DNA of 64,000 bases, taken from Cellulomonas fimi ATCC 484 (lineage in GTDB: Bacteria > Actinomycetota > Actinomycetes > Actinomycetales > Cellulomonadaceae). The notes beneath the pieces were generated by a model. That model saw only the letters and a program-made list of their open reading frames with translations, was not told the origin of the DNA and did no database searches. Positions 1-6,657 of the stretch are shown here, one piece after another. The stretch spans positions 4,030,001-4,094,000 of the forward strand of contig NC_015514.1 in assembly GCF_000212695.1 (NCBI RefSeq). The letters are read 5' to 3'. Both the position numbers and the translations under genes were made by a program. Position 1 is the stretch's first letter. Each line of letters begins with the position of its first letter.

Positions 1-512
1 GCGTTCGCGCCGAGCGGCGACGCGTAGAGCGTGTCGTCGACCGTGCCGTACCCGGCCCAGTCTTCCGAGAAGTACTCGGCGACGTTGTCGATGACGCCCT
101 GCGGGGCCGGGACGACCACGTCGGGGTAGTCGGCGACGAGCGACGCGAGGAAGCCCGGCTGCGGCACGTAGGCGATGTCCGGCGGGTTGCCGGCCTCCAG
201 GCGGACGGGGAGCTGTGCCTCGAACTCCCGCGACCCCTCGTACACGATCTCGGCGCCCGTGCACTCCTCGAACGGGACGTAGGAGTCGCGCTGCTGCTGC
301 GCCTCCGGGTCCACGATCGACGTGTAGACGCTGATCTGCTTGCCCGACAGGTCGCCGTACTCCTCGAAGGCCGCACAGTCGACGGTGGGCTCGTCATCAC
401 CCCCGCCGCCCCCGTTGTCGTCGCCCCCGTCGGAGCAGGCCGTGAGCACCAGAGCCAGGCTCGCACCCGCTGCCGCCGCCGCCGCGTAGCCGCGGCGCTT
501 CCGCATGTTCAT
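1..512 (-). CDS. ABC transporter sugar-binding lipoprotein (C-terminus cut off by window edge)
   Basis: Extracytoplasmic solute-binding protein of a carbohydrate ABC importer. The N-terminus starts MNMRKRRGY, runs into an Ala-rich hydrophobic signal and ends in a lipobox LTAC followed by a Gly/Asp-rich linker, so it should be a membrane-tethered lipoprotein. The mature part reads SGKQISVYTS and later NPPDIAYVPQPG, which is typical of the family 1 solute-binding proteins that bind alpha-glucosides or maltose-type sugars (family knowledge; the sugar is inferred). The ATG at 510-512 has a GGAGG box just upstream. Only about 170 residues lie inside the window. The permeases are expected beyond the left edge. 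Two TTGCGCAA palindromes upstream suggest LacI-type control. Confidence 0.9.
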   Translation of the reverse strand, partial: MNMRKRRGYAAAAAAGASLALVLTACSDGGDDNGGGGGDDEPTVDCAAFEEYGDLSGKQISVYTSIVDPEAQQQRDSYVPFEECTGAEIVYEGSREFEAQLPVRLEAGNPPDIAYVPQPGFLASLVADYPDVVVPAPQGVIDNVAEYFSEDWAGYGTVDDTLYASPLGAN

Positions 513-583
513 GAGACCTCCACGTCGTCATGTCTGCCGGAGGCACGACCTACCCCTGTCGCGCCCTCCACTGCGATGCAAGC

Positions 584-642
584 CGTTGCGCAACGCGACC
601 GCAACTCTCGGAGGGGGACAAGTCGGTCACGATTGCGCAACG
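584..642. promoter_or_regulatory. Two TTGCGCAACG palindromic sites, candidate LacI-family operators
   Basis: CGTTGCGCAACG at 584-595 is a perfect 12-bp palindrome. TTGCGCAACG recurs at 633-642, 47 bp away. Both lie in the spacer upstream of the truncated sugar-binding lipoprotein gene. LacI-family repressors of sugar uptake in Actinobacteria commonly bind CpG-centred palindromes of this type (established). The link to this transporter is inferred from position. No LacI gene is visible in the window. Confidence 0.45.
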
Positions 643-724
643 AAGCGCCGACACGCCGGTCAGTCTTCGCGCAGGTCGCAGACCTGAGCGGCCTACCGCG
701 CGGTCGGTCGACGTGACGGACCCG

Positions 725-1519
725 TCAGACCAGGAGGCTGCGGAGCACCGCGACGGCGCCGTCGTCCTCGATCGTCCCCGTCACCTCGTCGGCCGCGGCG
801 CGGACGGTGTCCGTCGCGTGACCCATCGCGACGCCGCGCGCGGCCCAGCGCAGCATCTGCACGTCGTTGCTGCCGTCCCCCACGGCGACCGTCTGGAACG
901 GCTCGACGCCCTCGTGCTGCCGGATCTCCTCGAGCGCGCTCGCCTTCGACACCCCGCCCGGGGTGAGGTCGAGCCACGCCGACCAGCCGACCGCGTACTC
1001 GACCTCGTGCAGGCCGACGCGCTCCACCAGCGCGTGGAACTCCTCGGGGCTCGCCTCGGGCGCCCGGATGACGACACGCGTCGCGGGCGTGGACGCGAGC
1101 TCCTCGAACGGCACCACCTCGACGCGACCCGACAGCTCCCCCGTCGGGAAGTCCGCCGACACCTTGAACCCCACGCCCAGGTCCTCGACCGCGATGAGCG
1201 CGTCCGGCAGCTCCATCGCGATCGTGCGCAGCGCCGGGCCCGGGTCGAACGTCACCGACCGGTCGACGACGAACCCCTCGGGGCTGCCGTCGAGGCGCGC
1301 CGTCACGGCGCCGTTGGAGCACACGACCCACCCCTCGGTGAGCCCGAGCTCGCGCGCGACCGGCACCGCGGAGTGCGCCCCGCGGCCCGTCGCGAGCACC
1401 ACGTGCACGCCCGCGTCCCGGACCGCCGCGACGGCCTCGCGGACGTCGTCGGACAGCACGCCGTCGTAGGACATGAGGGTCCCGTCGACGTCGAGGGCCA
1501 CGAGGCGGCAGCGGCTCAT
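725..1519 (-). CDS. Cof-type HAD-IIB family phosphatase
   Basis: A 264-residue haloacid-dehalogenase hydrolase that probably dephosphorylates a small phosphorylated metabolite in the cytosol. Motif I is [10 protein letters not shown] near the N-terminus (nucleophile Asp, DxDGT). Motif II lies around VLATGR. Lys in GGVSKASAL and the motif IV stretch [13 protein letters not shown] are intact, so it should be active. The long cap between the motifs is of C2 (Cof) type. The start ATG at 1519 overlaps the serS stop as ATGA, so the two genes are translationally coupled. The substrate cannot be told from sequence. Confidence 0.9.
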   Translation of the reverse strand: MSRCRLVALDVDGTLMSYDGVLSDDVREAVAAVRDAGVHVVLATGRGAHSAVPVARELGLTEGWVVCSNGAVTARLDGSPEGFVVDRSVTFDPGPALRTIAMELPDALIAVEDLGVGFKVSADFPTGELSGRVEVVPFEELASTPATRVVIRAPEASPEEFHALVERVGLHEVEYAVGWSAWLDLTPGGVSKASALEEIRQHEGVEPFQTVAVGDGSNDVQMLRWAARGVAMGHATDTVRAAADEVTGTIEDDGAVAVLRSLLV

Positions 1520-2799
1520 CGCACGGGCTCCAGCACCTCGAGGCCGCCGAGGTACGGCCGCAGCGCCTCGGGCACCCGCACCGAGCCGTCCTCCTGCTGG
1601 TGGTTCTCCAGGATCGCCACGATCCAGCGCGTCGTCGCGAGGGTGCCGTTGAGCGTCGCCACCGGGCGCACCGTGCCGTCGGCGGTCCGCTCCCGCACGC
1701 CGAGGCGGCGCGCCTGGAACGTCGTGCAGTTCGACGTCGACGTGAGCTCGAGCCACCGCTGCTGGCTCGGCAGCCACGCCTCGCAGTCGAACTTGCGGGC
1801 CGCGCTGCTGCCCAGGTCGCCCGCGGCGGTGTCGATGACGCGGTAGGGCAGCTCGACGAGGTCGAGCATCTCCTTCTCCCAGCCGAGGATCCGCCGGTGC
1901 TCGTCGGCCGCGTCCTCGACGGTCGTGTACGAGAACGCCTCGACCTTGTGGAACTGGTGCACGCGGATGATGCCGCGCGTGTCCTTGCCGTACGAGCCGG
2001 CCTCGCGCCGGTAGCACGCGCTCCAGCCCGCGTAGCGCTTCGGGCCGCCGCTCAGGTCGAGGATCTCGCCGCTGTGGTACCCCGCGAGCGCGACCTCCGA
2101 CGTGCCGACGAGGTACAGGTCGTCGGCGGGGAGGTGGTAGATCTCGTCCGCGTGGGCCCCGAGGAACCCGGTGCCCGCCATGACCTCGGGCTTGACGAGC
2201 GTCGGCGTGATGACGGGCGTGAACCCGGCCGCGAGCGCCCGGTCGACGGCCGCGTTGAGCAGCGCGAGCTCGAGCCGCGCCCCGAGGCCCGTGAGGTAGT
2301 AGAACCGCGCGCCCGACACCTTCGCGCCGCGCTCGGTGTCGATCGCGGCCAGACCCTCGCCGAGCGCGAGGTGGTCGCGGACCGCGAAGCCGTCGCCGTA
2401 CTCGGCCGCGAAGTCGCGGGGCGTGCCGACGTGCTCGACGACGACGTAGTCGTCCTCGCCGCCGCCCGGGACGCCGTCCTCGACCACGTTGCCGATGCGG
2501 CGCGTGAGGTCCGCGGCGTGCCGCTCGGCCTCCTCGGCCTCCTGCTGCAGGCCCTTGACCTGCTCGGCAAGCGACTTCCCGTGCGCGAGCAGCGCGTGCT
2601 TCTCGTTGCCCTGCGCGGCCGCGACCTTCTTGCCGTGGGCCTTCTGCTCGGCCCGCAGCGTCTCGAACTGGGTCAGGGCGGCCCGGCGGCGGGCGTCGGC
2701 GTCGAGGACCTGGTCGACCAGGGACGGGTCGTCCCCGCGGAGCACCTGGCTGTTCCGGACGAGGTCGGGGTCCTCCCGCAGGAGCCGCAGATCGATCAC
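1516..2799 (-). CDS. serS: Seryl-tRNA synthetase
   Basis: Class II aminoacyl-tRNA synthetase of 427 residues, the normal length, which charges tRNA-Ser with serine. The N-terminus [18 protein letters not shown] leads into the tRNA-binding helical arm (about residues 30-105). Motif 2 reads [19 protein letters not shown] and motif 3 ends in [15 protein letters not shown]. The GTG at 2799 is chosen because it gives the canonical serS N-terminus. The upstream reading frame is open far beyond it only because it crosses low-complexity G-rich DNA. It is followed by an overlapping HAD phosphatase gene. The upstream leader is extremely G-rich on the coding strand. Confidence 0.97.
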   Translation of the reverse strand: MIDLRLLREDPDLVRNSQVLRGDDPSLVDQVLDADARRRAALTQFETLRAEQKAHGKKVAAAQGNEKHALLAHGKSLAEQVKGLQQEAEEAERHAADLTRRIGNVVEDGVPGGGEDDYVVVEHVGTPRDFAAEYGDGFAVRDHLALGEGLAAIDTERGAKVSGARFYYLTGLGARLELALLNAAVDRALAAGFTPVITPTLVKPEVMAGTGFLGAHADEIYHLPADDLYLVGTSEVALAGYHSGEILDLSGGPKRYAGWSACYRREAGSYGKDTRGIIRVHQFHKVEAFSYTTVEDAADEHRRILGWEKEMLDLVELPYRVIDTAAGDLGSSAARKFDCEAWLPSQQRWLELTSTSNCTTFQARRLGVRERTADGTVRPVATLNGTLATTRWIVAILENHQQEDGSVRVPEALRPYLGGLEVLEPVR

Positions 2800-2810
2800 C
2801 CGCCCGATGC

Positions 2811-3012
2811 TACCGACCCACCCCCACCCCTCCCTCCCCACCCCCGCCGCACCCACCCTGCCGCCCCGCCCCACCCCCGCCCTGCCGCCCCGCCCCACCC
2901 CGCCGCATCCCGCGCTGCCGCCCCGCCCCACCCCCGCCGCACCCCGCCCTGCCGCCCCGCCCCTCCCCCGGCCCCCCTCTCCCCACCTCCACCCCCACCC
3001 CCAGCCGCCCGC
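2811..3012. repeat. Polypyrimidine (C-rich) low-complexity tract upstream of serS
   Basis: About 200 bp made almost only of C/T with scattered GCC and GCA steps on the plus strand. It contains imperfect direct repeats of the word CTGCCGCCCCGCCCCACCCC. Read on the serS coding strand it is a dense set of GGGG runs, which could form G-quadruplexes in the promoter or leader. No gene is credible here. Together with the 71-bp repeat and the G-rich tract that follow, it fills the 456-bp gap between the divergent serS and lipid kinase genes. Confidence 0.75.
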
Positions 3013-3019
3013 CCGCCCG

Positions 3020-3090
3020 CGAGATCGCGAGCTCTCGCCCCGATCGCGAGGCAGGACTCGCGATCTCGGCGGGAGGTCGCGATCTCGGCG
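3020..3090. repeat. 71-bp TCGCGA palindromic repeat, copy A
   Basis: One of three ungapped, alignable 71-bp intergenic copies (others at 21970-22040 and 34457-34527). It contains two forward arms (CGAGATCGCGAG at 3020-3031 and GATCGCGAG) and two inverted arms (CTCGCGATCTCG at 3057-3068 and TCGCGATCTCG ending at 3089). The first and third arms form a perfect 12-bp inverted repeat, and alternative pairings are possible. It lies between divergent genes, so it is not simply a terminator. Function unknown. Confidence 0.8.
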
Positions 3091-3243
3091 CCGGAGGGGG
3101 TGGAGGGGAGGGCCGCGGCTGCGGCTCGGGGTCGGGGTCGAGAGGGAGGGAGGGACGGGCGTGGCGGGGTGTCGAGGGTGGGGCGGTTCCCCGGGGCGGG
3201 GGGTGGGTGGCGCGTCCGCAGGTCGGGGGCCCGGTCGGGGGCC
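3091..3243. other. G-rich tract between repeat copy A and the lipid kinase promoter
   Basis: About 150 bp strongly enriched in G runs on the plus strand, for example GGGGGTGGAGGGGAGGG and GGGGCGGGGGGTGGGTGG. It mirrors the C-rich tract on the other side of the 71-bp repeat, so each divergent gene has a G-rich upstream region on its own coding strand. No gene is seen. Confidence 0.6.
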
Positions 3244-3255
3244 TAGATTGCCCGC
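3244..3255 (+). promoter_or_regulatory. TAGATT -10 element with leaderless start (lipid kinase)
   Basis: TAGATT at 3244-3249 is followed by six bases and the ATG at 3256, with no ribosome binding site. In Actinobacteria this spacing means transcription starts at the start codon (leaderless mRNA). Confidence 0.6.
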
Positions 3256-4416
3256 ATGGCGTGGGAGGGGTGGGTCGCGGTCGTGGCCGGCGTCCTCGCG
3301 CTCGCCGCGCTCGGGATCGCGCTGCTGCTGTGGGTGCGGCAGAGGGAGCTGCGGCGCCGGATCGAGTCCCCCGGACGGGCGCAGGTGGCCCGCGCGCTGC
3401 GGCTCGCGCGCGACGTCCAGGGCAGCGGTCAGCTCGTCGCGTTCGTCGCCAACCCGTCCAAGCCCGACGTGGCGCACCTGCGGGCCGCGGTCGTGCGCGC
3501 GTGCGCCGACCAGCTCCTGCCCGAGCCGCTGTGGCTCGAGACGACGGTCGAGGACCCGGGGGTCGGGCAGACGCGCGCCGCCGTCGACCAGGGTGCCGAC
3601 GTCGTCGTCGCGATCGGCGGCGACGGGACGGTGCGGGCCGTCGCCGAGGGGCTCGTCGGCACGGGCGTCCCCATGGGCCTGATCCCGCTCGGCACCGGCA
3701 ACCTGCTGGCCCGCAACCTCGACCTGCCGCTGTCCGACCCGCTGGCCGCGCTGCACGTCGCGCTCGACGGCCGGGACCGGACGATCGACGTCGGCTGGCT
3801 GCGCGTGCTGCGGTTCGAGTCCGACGTGCACGACGACGTCGCCGAGGCCGCCGACGACCTGCCCGACGACACCGACCTGCCGCGCGACCACATCTTCCTC
3901 GTCATCGCGGGCGTCGGGTTCGACGCGGCGATGGTCGCCGACACCGACGAGCAGCTCAAGGCGCGGGTCGGCTGGATCGCGTACTTCTTCGCCGGGATGC
4001 GGCACCTGCACGGCCGGCGCACGCGCGTGCACGTCCGGCTCGACGACCAGCAGACCACCACGACACGCCTGCGCAGCCTGCTCATCGGCAACTGCGGGCG
4101 GCTGCCCGGCGGGATCACGCTCCTGCCCGACGCGGAGCTCGACGACGGCTGGCTCGACGTCGCCGCGATCGACACCCGCGCCGGGATCGCCGGCTGGGCG
4201 CAGCTGCTCGGGGAGGTCGTGCTGCAGGGCGTCGGCGTACGCAACGAGCTGCCCGCGAAGATCGGCCGCATCGACCACACGCGCGCGCAGGAGGTGCGCC
4301 TCGTCGTCCCGGGCGGCGACCACGTGCAGGTCGACGGCGACGTCGTCGGGCGCGTCACCGAGCTGCGGGCACGCGTCGACCCGGGGGCGCTCGTCGTGCG
4401 GGTGCCGTCGGCCTGA
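3256..4416 (+). CDS. Diacylglycerol kinase/YegS-family lipid kinase
   Basis: A 386-residue lipid kinase that would transfer phosphate from ATP to a lipid such as diacylglycerol. An N-terminal hydrophobic helix (residues 7-27) anchors it to the membrane. The DAGK catalytic domain begins near residue 57 with the nucleotide-binding signature GGDGT (121-125) and the GTGN motif (146-149). The C-terminal beta domain holds [18 protein letters not shown], as in DgkB/YegS proteins. It has a leaderless start behind TAGATT. It is divergent from serS across a gap filled by a C-rich tract, a 71-bp repeat and a G-rich tract. The exact lipid substrate is not determinable. Confidence 0.92.
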   Translation: MAWEGWVAVVAGVLALAALGIALLLWVRQRELRRRIESPGRAQVARALRLARDVQGSGQLVAFVANPSKPDVAHLRAAVVRACADQLLPEPLWLETTVEDPGVGQTRAAVDQGADVVVAIGGDGTVRAVAEGLVGTGVPMGLIPLGTGNLLARNLDLPLSDPLAALHVALDGRDRTIDVGWLRVLRFESDVHDDVAEAADDLPDDTDLPRDHIFLVIAGVGFDAAMVADTDEQLKARVGWIAYFFAGMRHLHGRRTRVHVRLDDQQTTTTRLRSLLIGNCGRLPGGITLLPDAELDDGWLDVAAIDTRAGIAGWAQLLGEVVLQGVGVRNELPAKIGRIDHTRAQEVRLVVPGGDHVQVDGDVVGRVTELRARVDPGALVVRVPSA

Positions 4417-4602
4417 GCCCGGGGCCGCGCGACCTGGAGCGTCCGGGCGTCCGCACCCCACGCGGCGTCGGCGGCGCGCCGCGGCCGCTGCCGCGCGTTC
4501 CCCCGGACCGGTGACAGCGCGTCCGGTTCCTCCCGACCTGTCCGGAACGGGCGCTACCGTGGGCCGTCGGCGTGCCCCTGCCGACGGACGAAGGAGTCAC
4601 GG

Positions 4603-5406
4603 TTGCCGACCTCCACCCACCAGGACCCGCCGGCGAGCGCGCCGCGCGGCGTGACGCGCGTCCCCCCGGGCGGACCCGCCGTCACCCCTTCCCGACGTCG
4701 CGTGCCCGGCCCGCAGCAGCCCGACGACGTCCCGCGCCGGCGCGCACGACGGGCCGCGGCCGCGACCGCTGCGACGGCCGCGCGGCGGCACCGGCTCGGC
4801 GCGGTCGCCGCCGTCGGGGCGTCCACGGTCGGCGCGCTGGCCGCCGTCGGGCTCGTCGTGGCGCTGGGTGCGCCGGACGCGGTGGTGGAGAGGCTCGACG
4901 CGGTGACGCTCGGGCCCGTGGCCGCCGACGAGGTCGCGCCCGCGACGGCACCGCGGCTCGCGCTCGTGACCCGCGCGTGGCGGGACGACGACGGCGACGG
5001 GCTGCGCAGCGACGACGAGGGGGCACTGCCGGGCGTGCTCGTGCAGCTCGAGACCGCCGACGCCGAGCCGGCGCGCGACGTCCGCGGCCGGCCCGTCCCG
5101 CCGGTGTCGACGGGCGACGACGGCACCGCGACGTTCGCGGGCCTGCCCGACGGCGTCTACCGCGTGCGGTACGTGCTCCCCGCGGGCCACCGGCTCACGA
5201 CGCCGCTCGCCCGCCCGGGCCGCGCGACGGCCGACTCCGACGCCGACCCGGTGGACGCGGGCGGCACGGTCGGCCTGTCGGGCCCGCTCGCGCTGACCGC
5301 CGAGGAGCTCGACCTCGCGCCGGCCGACCTCGATGCCGACCGCGTGCTGCGCGGCGTGGACGTGGGCGTGGTCCCCGCGGCCGAGGTGCTCGACGCGGCC
5401 GGCTGA
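4603..5406 (+). CDS. SdrD B-like domain protein with one membrane helix
   Basis: A 267-residue protein with a Pro/Arg/Ala-rich cytoplasmic N-terminus, one transmembrane helix (about 66-89) and an exported C-terminal domain. That domain has the SdrD/Cna B-type beta-sandwich pattern: RDDDGDGLRSDDEGALPGV (a calcium-loop-like Asp cluster near 127-133), then GDDGTATFAGLPDGVYRVRY. Such domains are structural modules in surface proteins (family knowledge). No LPXTG sorting motif is seen. The TTG at 4603 is chosen because AAGGAG lies six bases upstream. A TACCGT hexamer at 4555-4560 could be its -10 element. Role unknown; probably a cell-surface or envelope protein. Confidence 0.75.
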   Translation: MPTSTHQDPPASAPRGVTRVPPGGPAVTPSRRRVPGPQQPDDVPRRRARRAAAATAATAARRHRLGAVAAVGASTVGALAAVGLVVALGAPDAVVERLDAVTLGPVAADEVAPATAPRLALVTRAWRDDDGDGLRSDDEGALPGVLVQLETADAEPARDVRGRPVPPVSTGDDGTATFAGLPDGVYRVRYVLPAGHRLTTPLARPGRATADSDADPVDAGGTVGLSGPLALTAEELDLAPADLDADRVLRGVDVGVVPAAEVLDAAG

Positions 5407-5411
5407 CCGGC

Positions 5412-5575
5412 GCGGCTCGGTCGACCTGCGCGGTAGGTCGACCGAGCGGCGGGGTCGACCGCCGGTGGGTCGACCCACGCGGTGGGTGGATCGGCGCGGT
5501 CGGTCGACCGGCGTGGGTGGACCGGCGCGGTGGGTGGACCGGCGCGGTGGTGGACCGGCGCGGGGCCGGCCGGGG
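5412..5575. repeat. GTCGAC-rich minisatellite between convergent genes
   Basis: Five GTCGAC hexamers are followed by three tandem copies of a unit close to GTGGACCGGCGCGGT. They fill the gap between the SdrD-like gene and pheA, whose 3-prime ends face each other. The self-complementary words may allow hairpins that act as a terminator for both, but no clean single stem stands out. Confidence 0.6.
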
Positions 5576-6577
5576 TCAGGTCGCCCGGCCGCCGCGGACC
5601 GCGCGCAGCCACTCGCGCGCGGTCACGAAGTCCGCGTCAGCCGTCCCCACGTGCACGGTCGGCGCGACCGCGTCGGCGCGCGGGTACGAACCGAGGAAGC
5701 GCACGTGCGGGCAGCGGCGGTGCAGGCCCATGATCGCCTCGCCGACGCGCTCGTCGGTGATGTGCCCCTCCGCGTCGATCGAGAACGAGTAGCGCCCGAG
5801 CGCGTCGCCGATCGGCCGCGACTCGATGCGCGACAGGTTCACGCCACGGACGGCGAACTGCTCGAGCATGGCCAGCAGCGCGCCCGCCTCGTTGTCGGGC
5901 AGGTGCACGACCAGGGTCGTCTTGTCGGCTCCCGTCGGCGGCGGCACCTCGCCGGGGTGCCCGACGACGACGAACCGCGTCACGGCCGTCGCGTTGTCCG
6001 CGACGTCGACCGCGAGCGGGACGAGGCCGTAGGTGTCGACCGCGGTGGGCGGCACGAGCGCGGCGTCGAAGCCCAGGTCGGCGGCGGCCTGCGCGGCCCG
6101 CCCGGCGAGCAGCGCCGCGGGCGCGGTGTTCGACGTCGCCGGCACGTGCACGACGCGCGGCAGGTGGTGCGCGAGCCAGCGTCGGCACTGCACCCACGCG
6201 TGCGGGTGCGCGGAGATGCGGCGCACCTCCGCCAGCGTGACCCCGGGCGCGGCTGCGAGCGTGAACTGGACGGGGACCAGCACCTCGCGCAGGAGGACCA
6301 GCGGGGAGCCGCCCGCGAGGCTGTCGAGCGTCGCCGTGACGCCGCCCTCGACGGTGCTCTCGATCGCGACGACCGCGTAGTCGGCCTCGCCGGACCGCAC
6401 GGCGCCGATCGCGGCGGCCACGTCGGTCTGCGGCAGGTACTGCGCGTCCTGCGGGCTCACGACCTGCCGCAGCGCGGCCTCGGTGAACGTCCCGGCGGGA
6501 CCCAGGTAGGCGTACCGCGGCCGGTCCGCGCCCGCGGGCGTCGCCGGCCCGGGCGTGACCGCTCCCGACTCGGACAT
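5576..6577 (-). CDS. pheA: Prephenate dehydratase
   Basis: Catalyses decarboxylation and dehydration of prephenate to phenylpyruvate in phenylalanine synthesis. At 333 residues it is a monofunctional dehydratase with no chorismate mutase part. The catalytic domain runs from YAYLGPAGTFTEAAL (about 23-38) to the TRF motif (Thr200-Arg-Phe). A C-terminal ACT domain with ESRP (252-255) gives phenylalanine feedback inhibition. The start is ATG 6577, seven bases after AGGAGG. A GTG one codon earlier is too close to the Shine-Dalgarno sequence. Family motifs are complete, so it should be functional. Confidence 0.97.
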   Translation of the reverse strand: MSESGAVTPGPATPAGADRPRYAYLGPAGTFTEAALRQVVSPQDAQYLPQTDVAAAIGAVRSGEADYAVVAIESTVEGGVTATLDSLAGGSPLVLLREVLVPVQFTLAAAPGVTLAEVRRISAHPHAWVQCRRWLAHHLPRVVHVPATSNTAPAALLAGRAAQAAADLGFDAALVPPTAVDTYGLVPLAVDVADNATAVTRFVVVGHPGEVPPPTGADKTTLVVHLPDNEAGALLAMLEQFAVRGVNLSRIESRPIGDALGRYSFSIDAEGHITDERVGEAIMGLHRRCPHVRFLGSYPRADAVAPTVHVGTADADFVTAREWLRAVRGGRAT

Positions 6578-6645
6578 CACAGCTCCTCCTCAGGCGCTCC
6601 ACGCGGCGTCGACCCCACCCGCCGGGGTCGAGGGTAGTGCGCCCG

Positions 6646-6657
6646 TAGGCTGGTCCG
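6646..6657 (+). promoter_or_regulatory. TAGGCT -10 element with leaderless GTG start
   Basis: TAGGCT at 6646-6651 and a six-base gap precede the GTG at 6658. No Shine-Dalgarno sequence is present, which fits a leaderless transcript. Confidence 0.6.

Noticed and set aside
530..1846. 438-residue plus-strand frame antisense to the HAD phosphatase and serS
   Set aside because: Arg/Asp/His-rich composition typical of antisense frames in high-GC DNA; no family resemblance, and the minus strand holds clear genes.
2800..4461. Very long open frame upstream of serS, seemingly extending the protein by over 500 residues
   Set aside because: It crosses the G-rich tract, the 71-bp repeat and the antisense of the lipid kinase. 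The canonical serS N-terminus at 2799 gives the right length.
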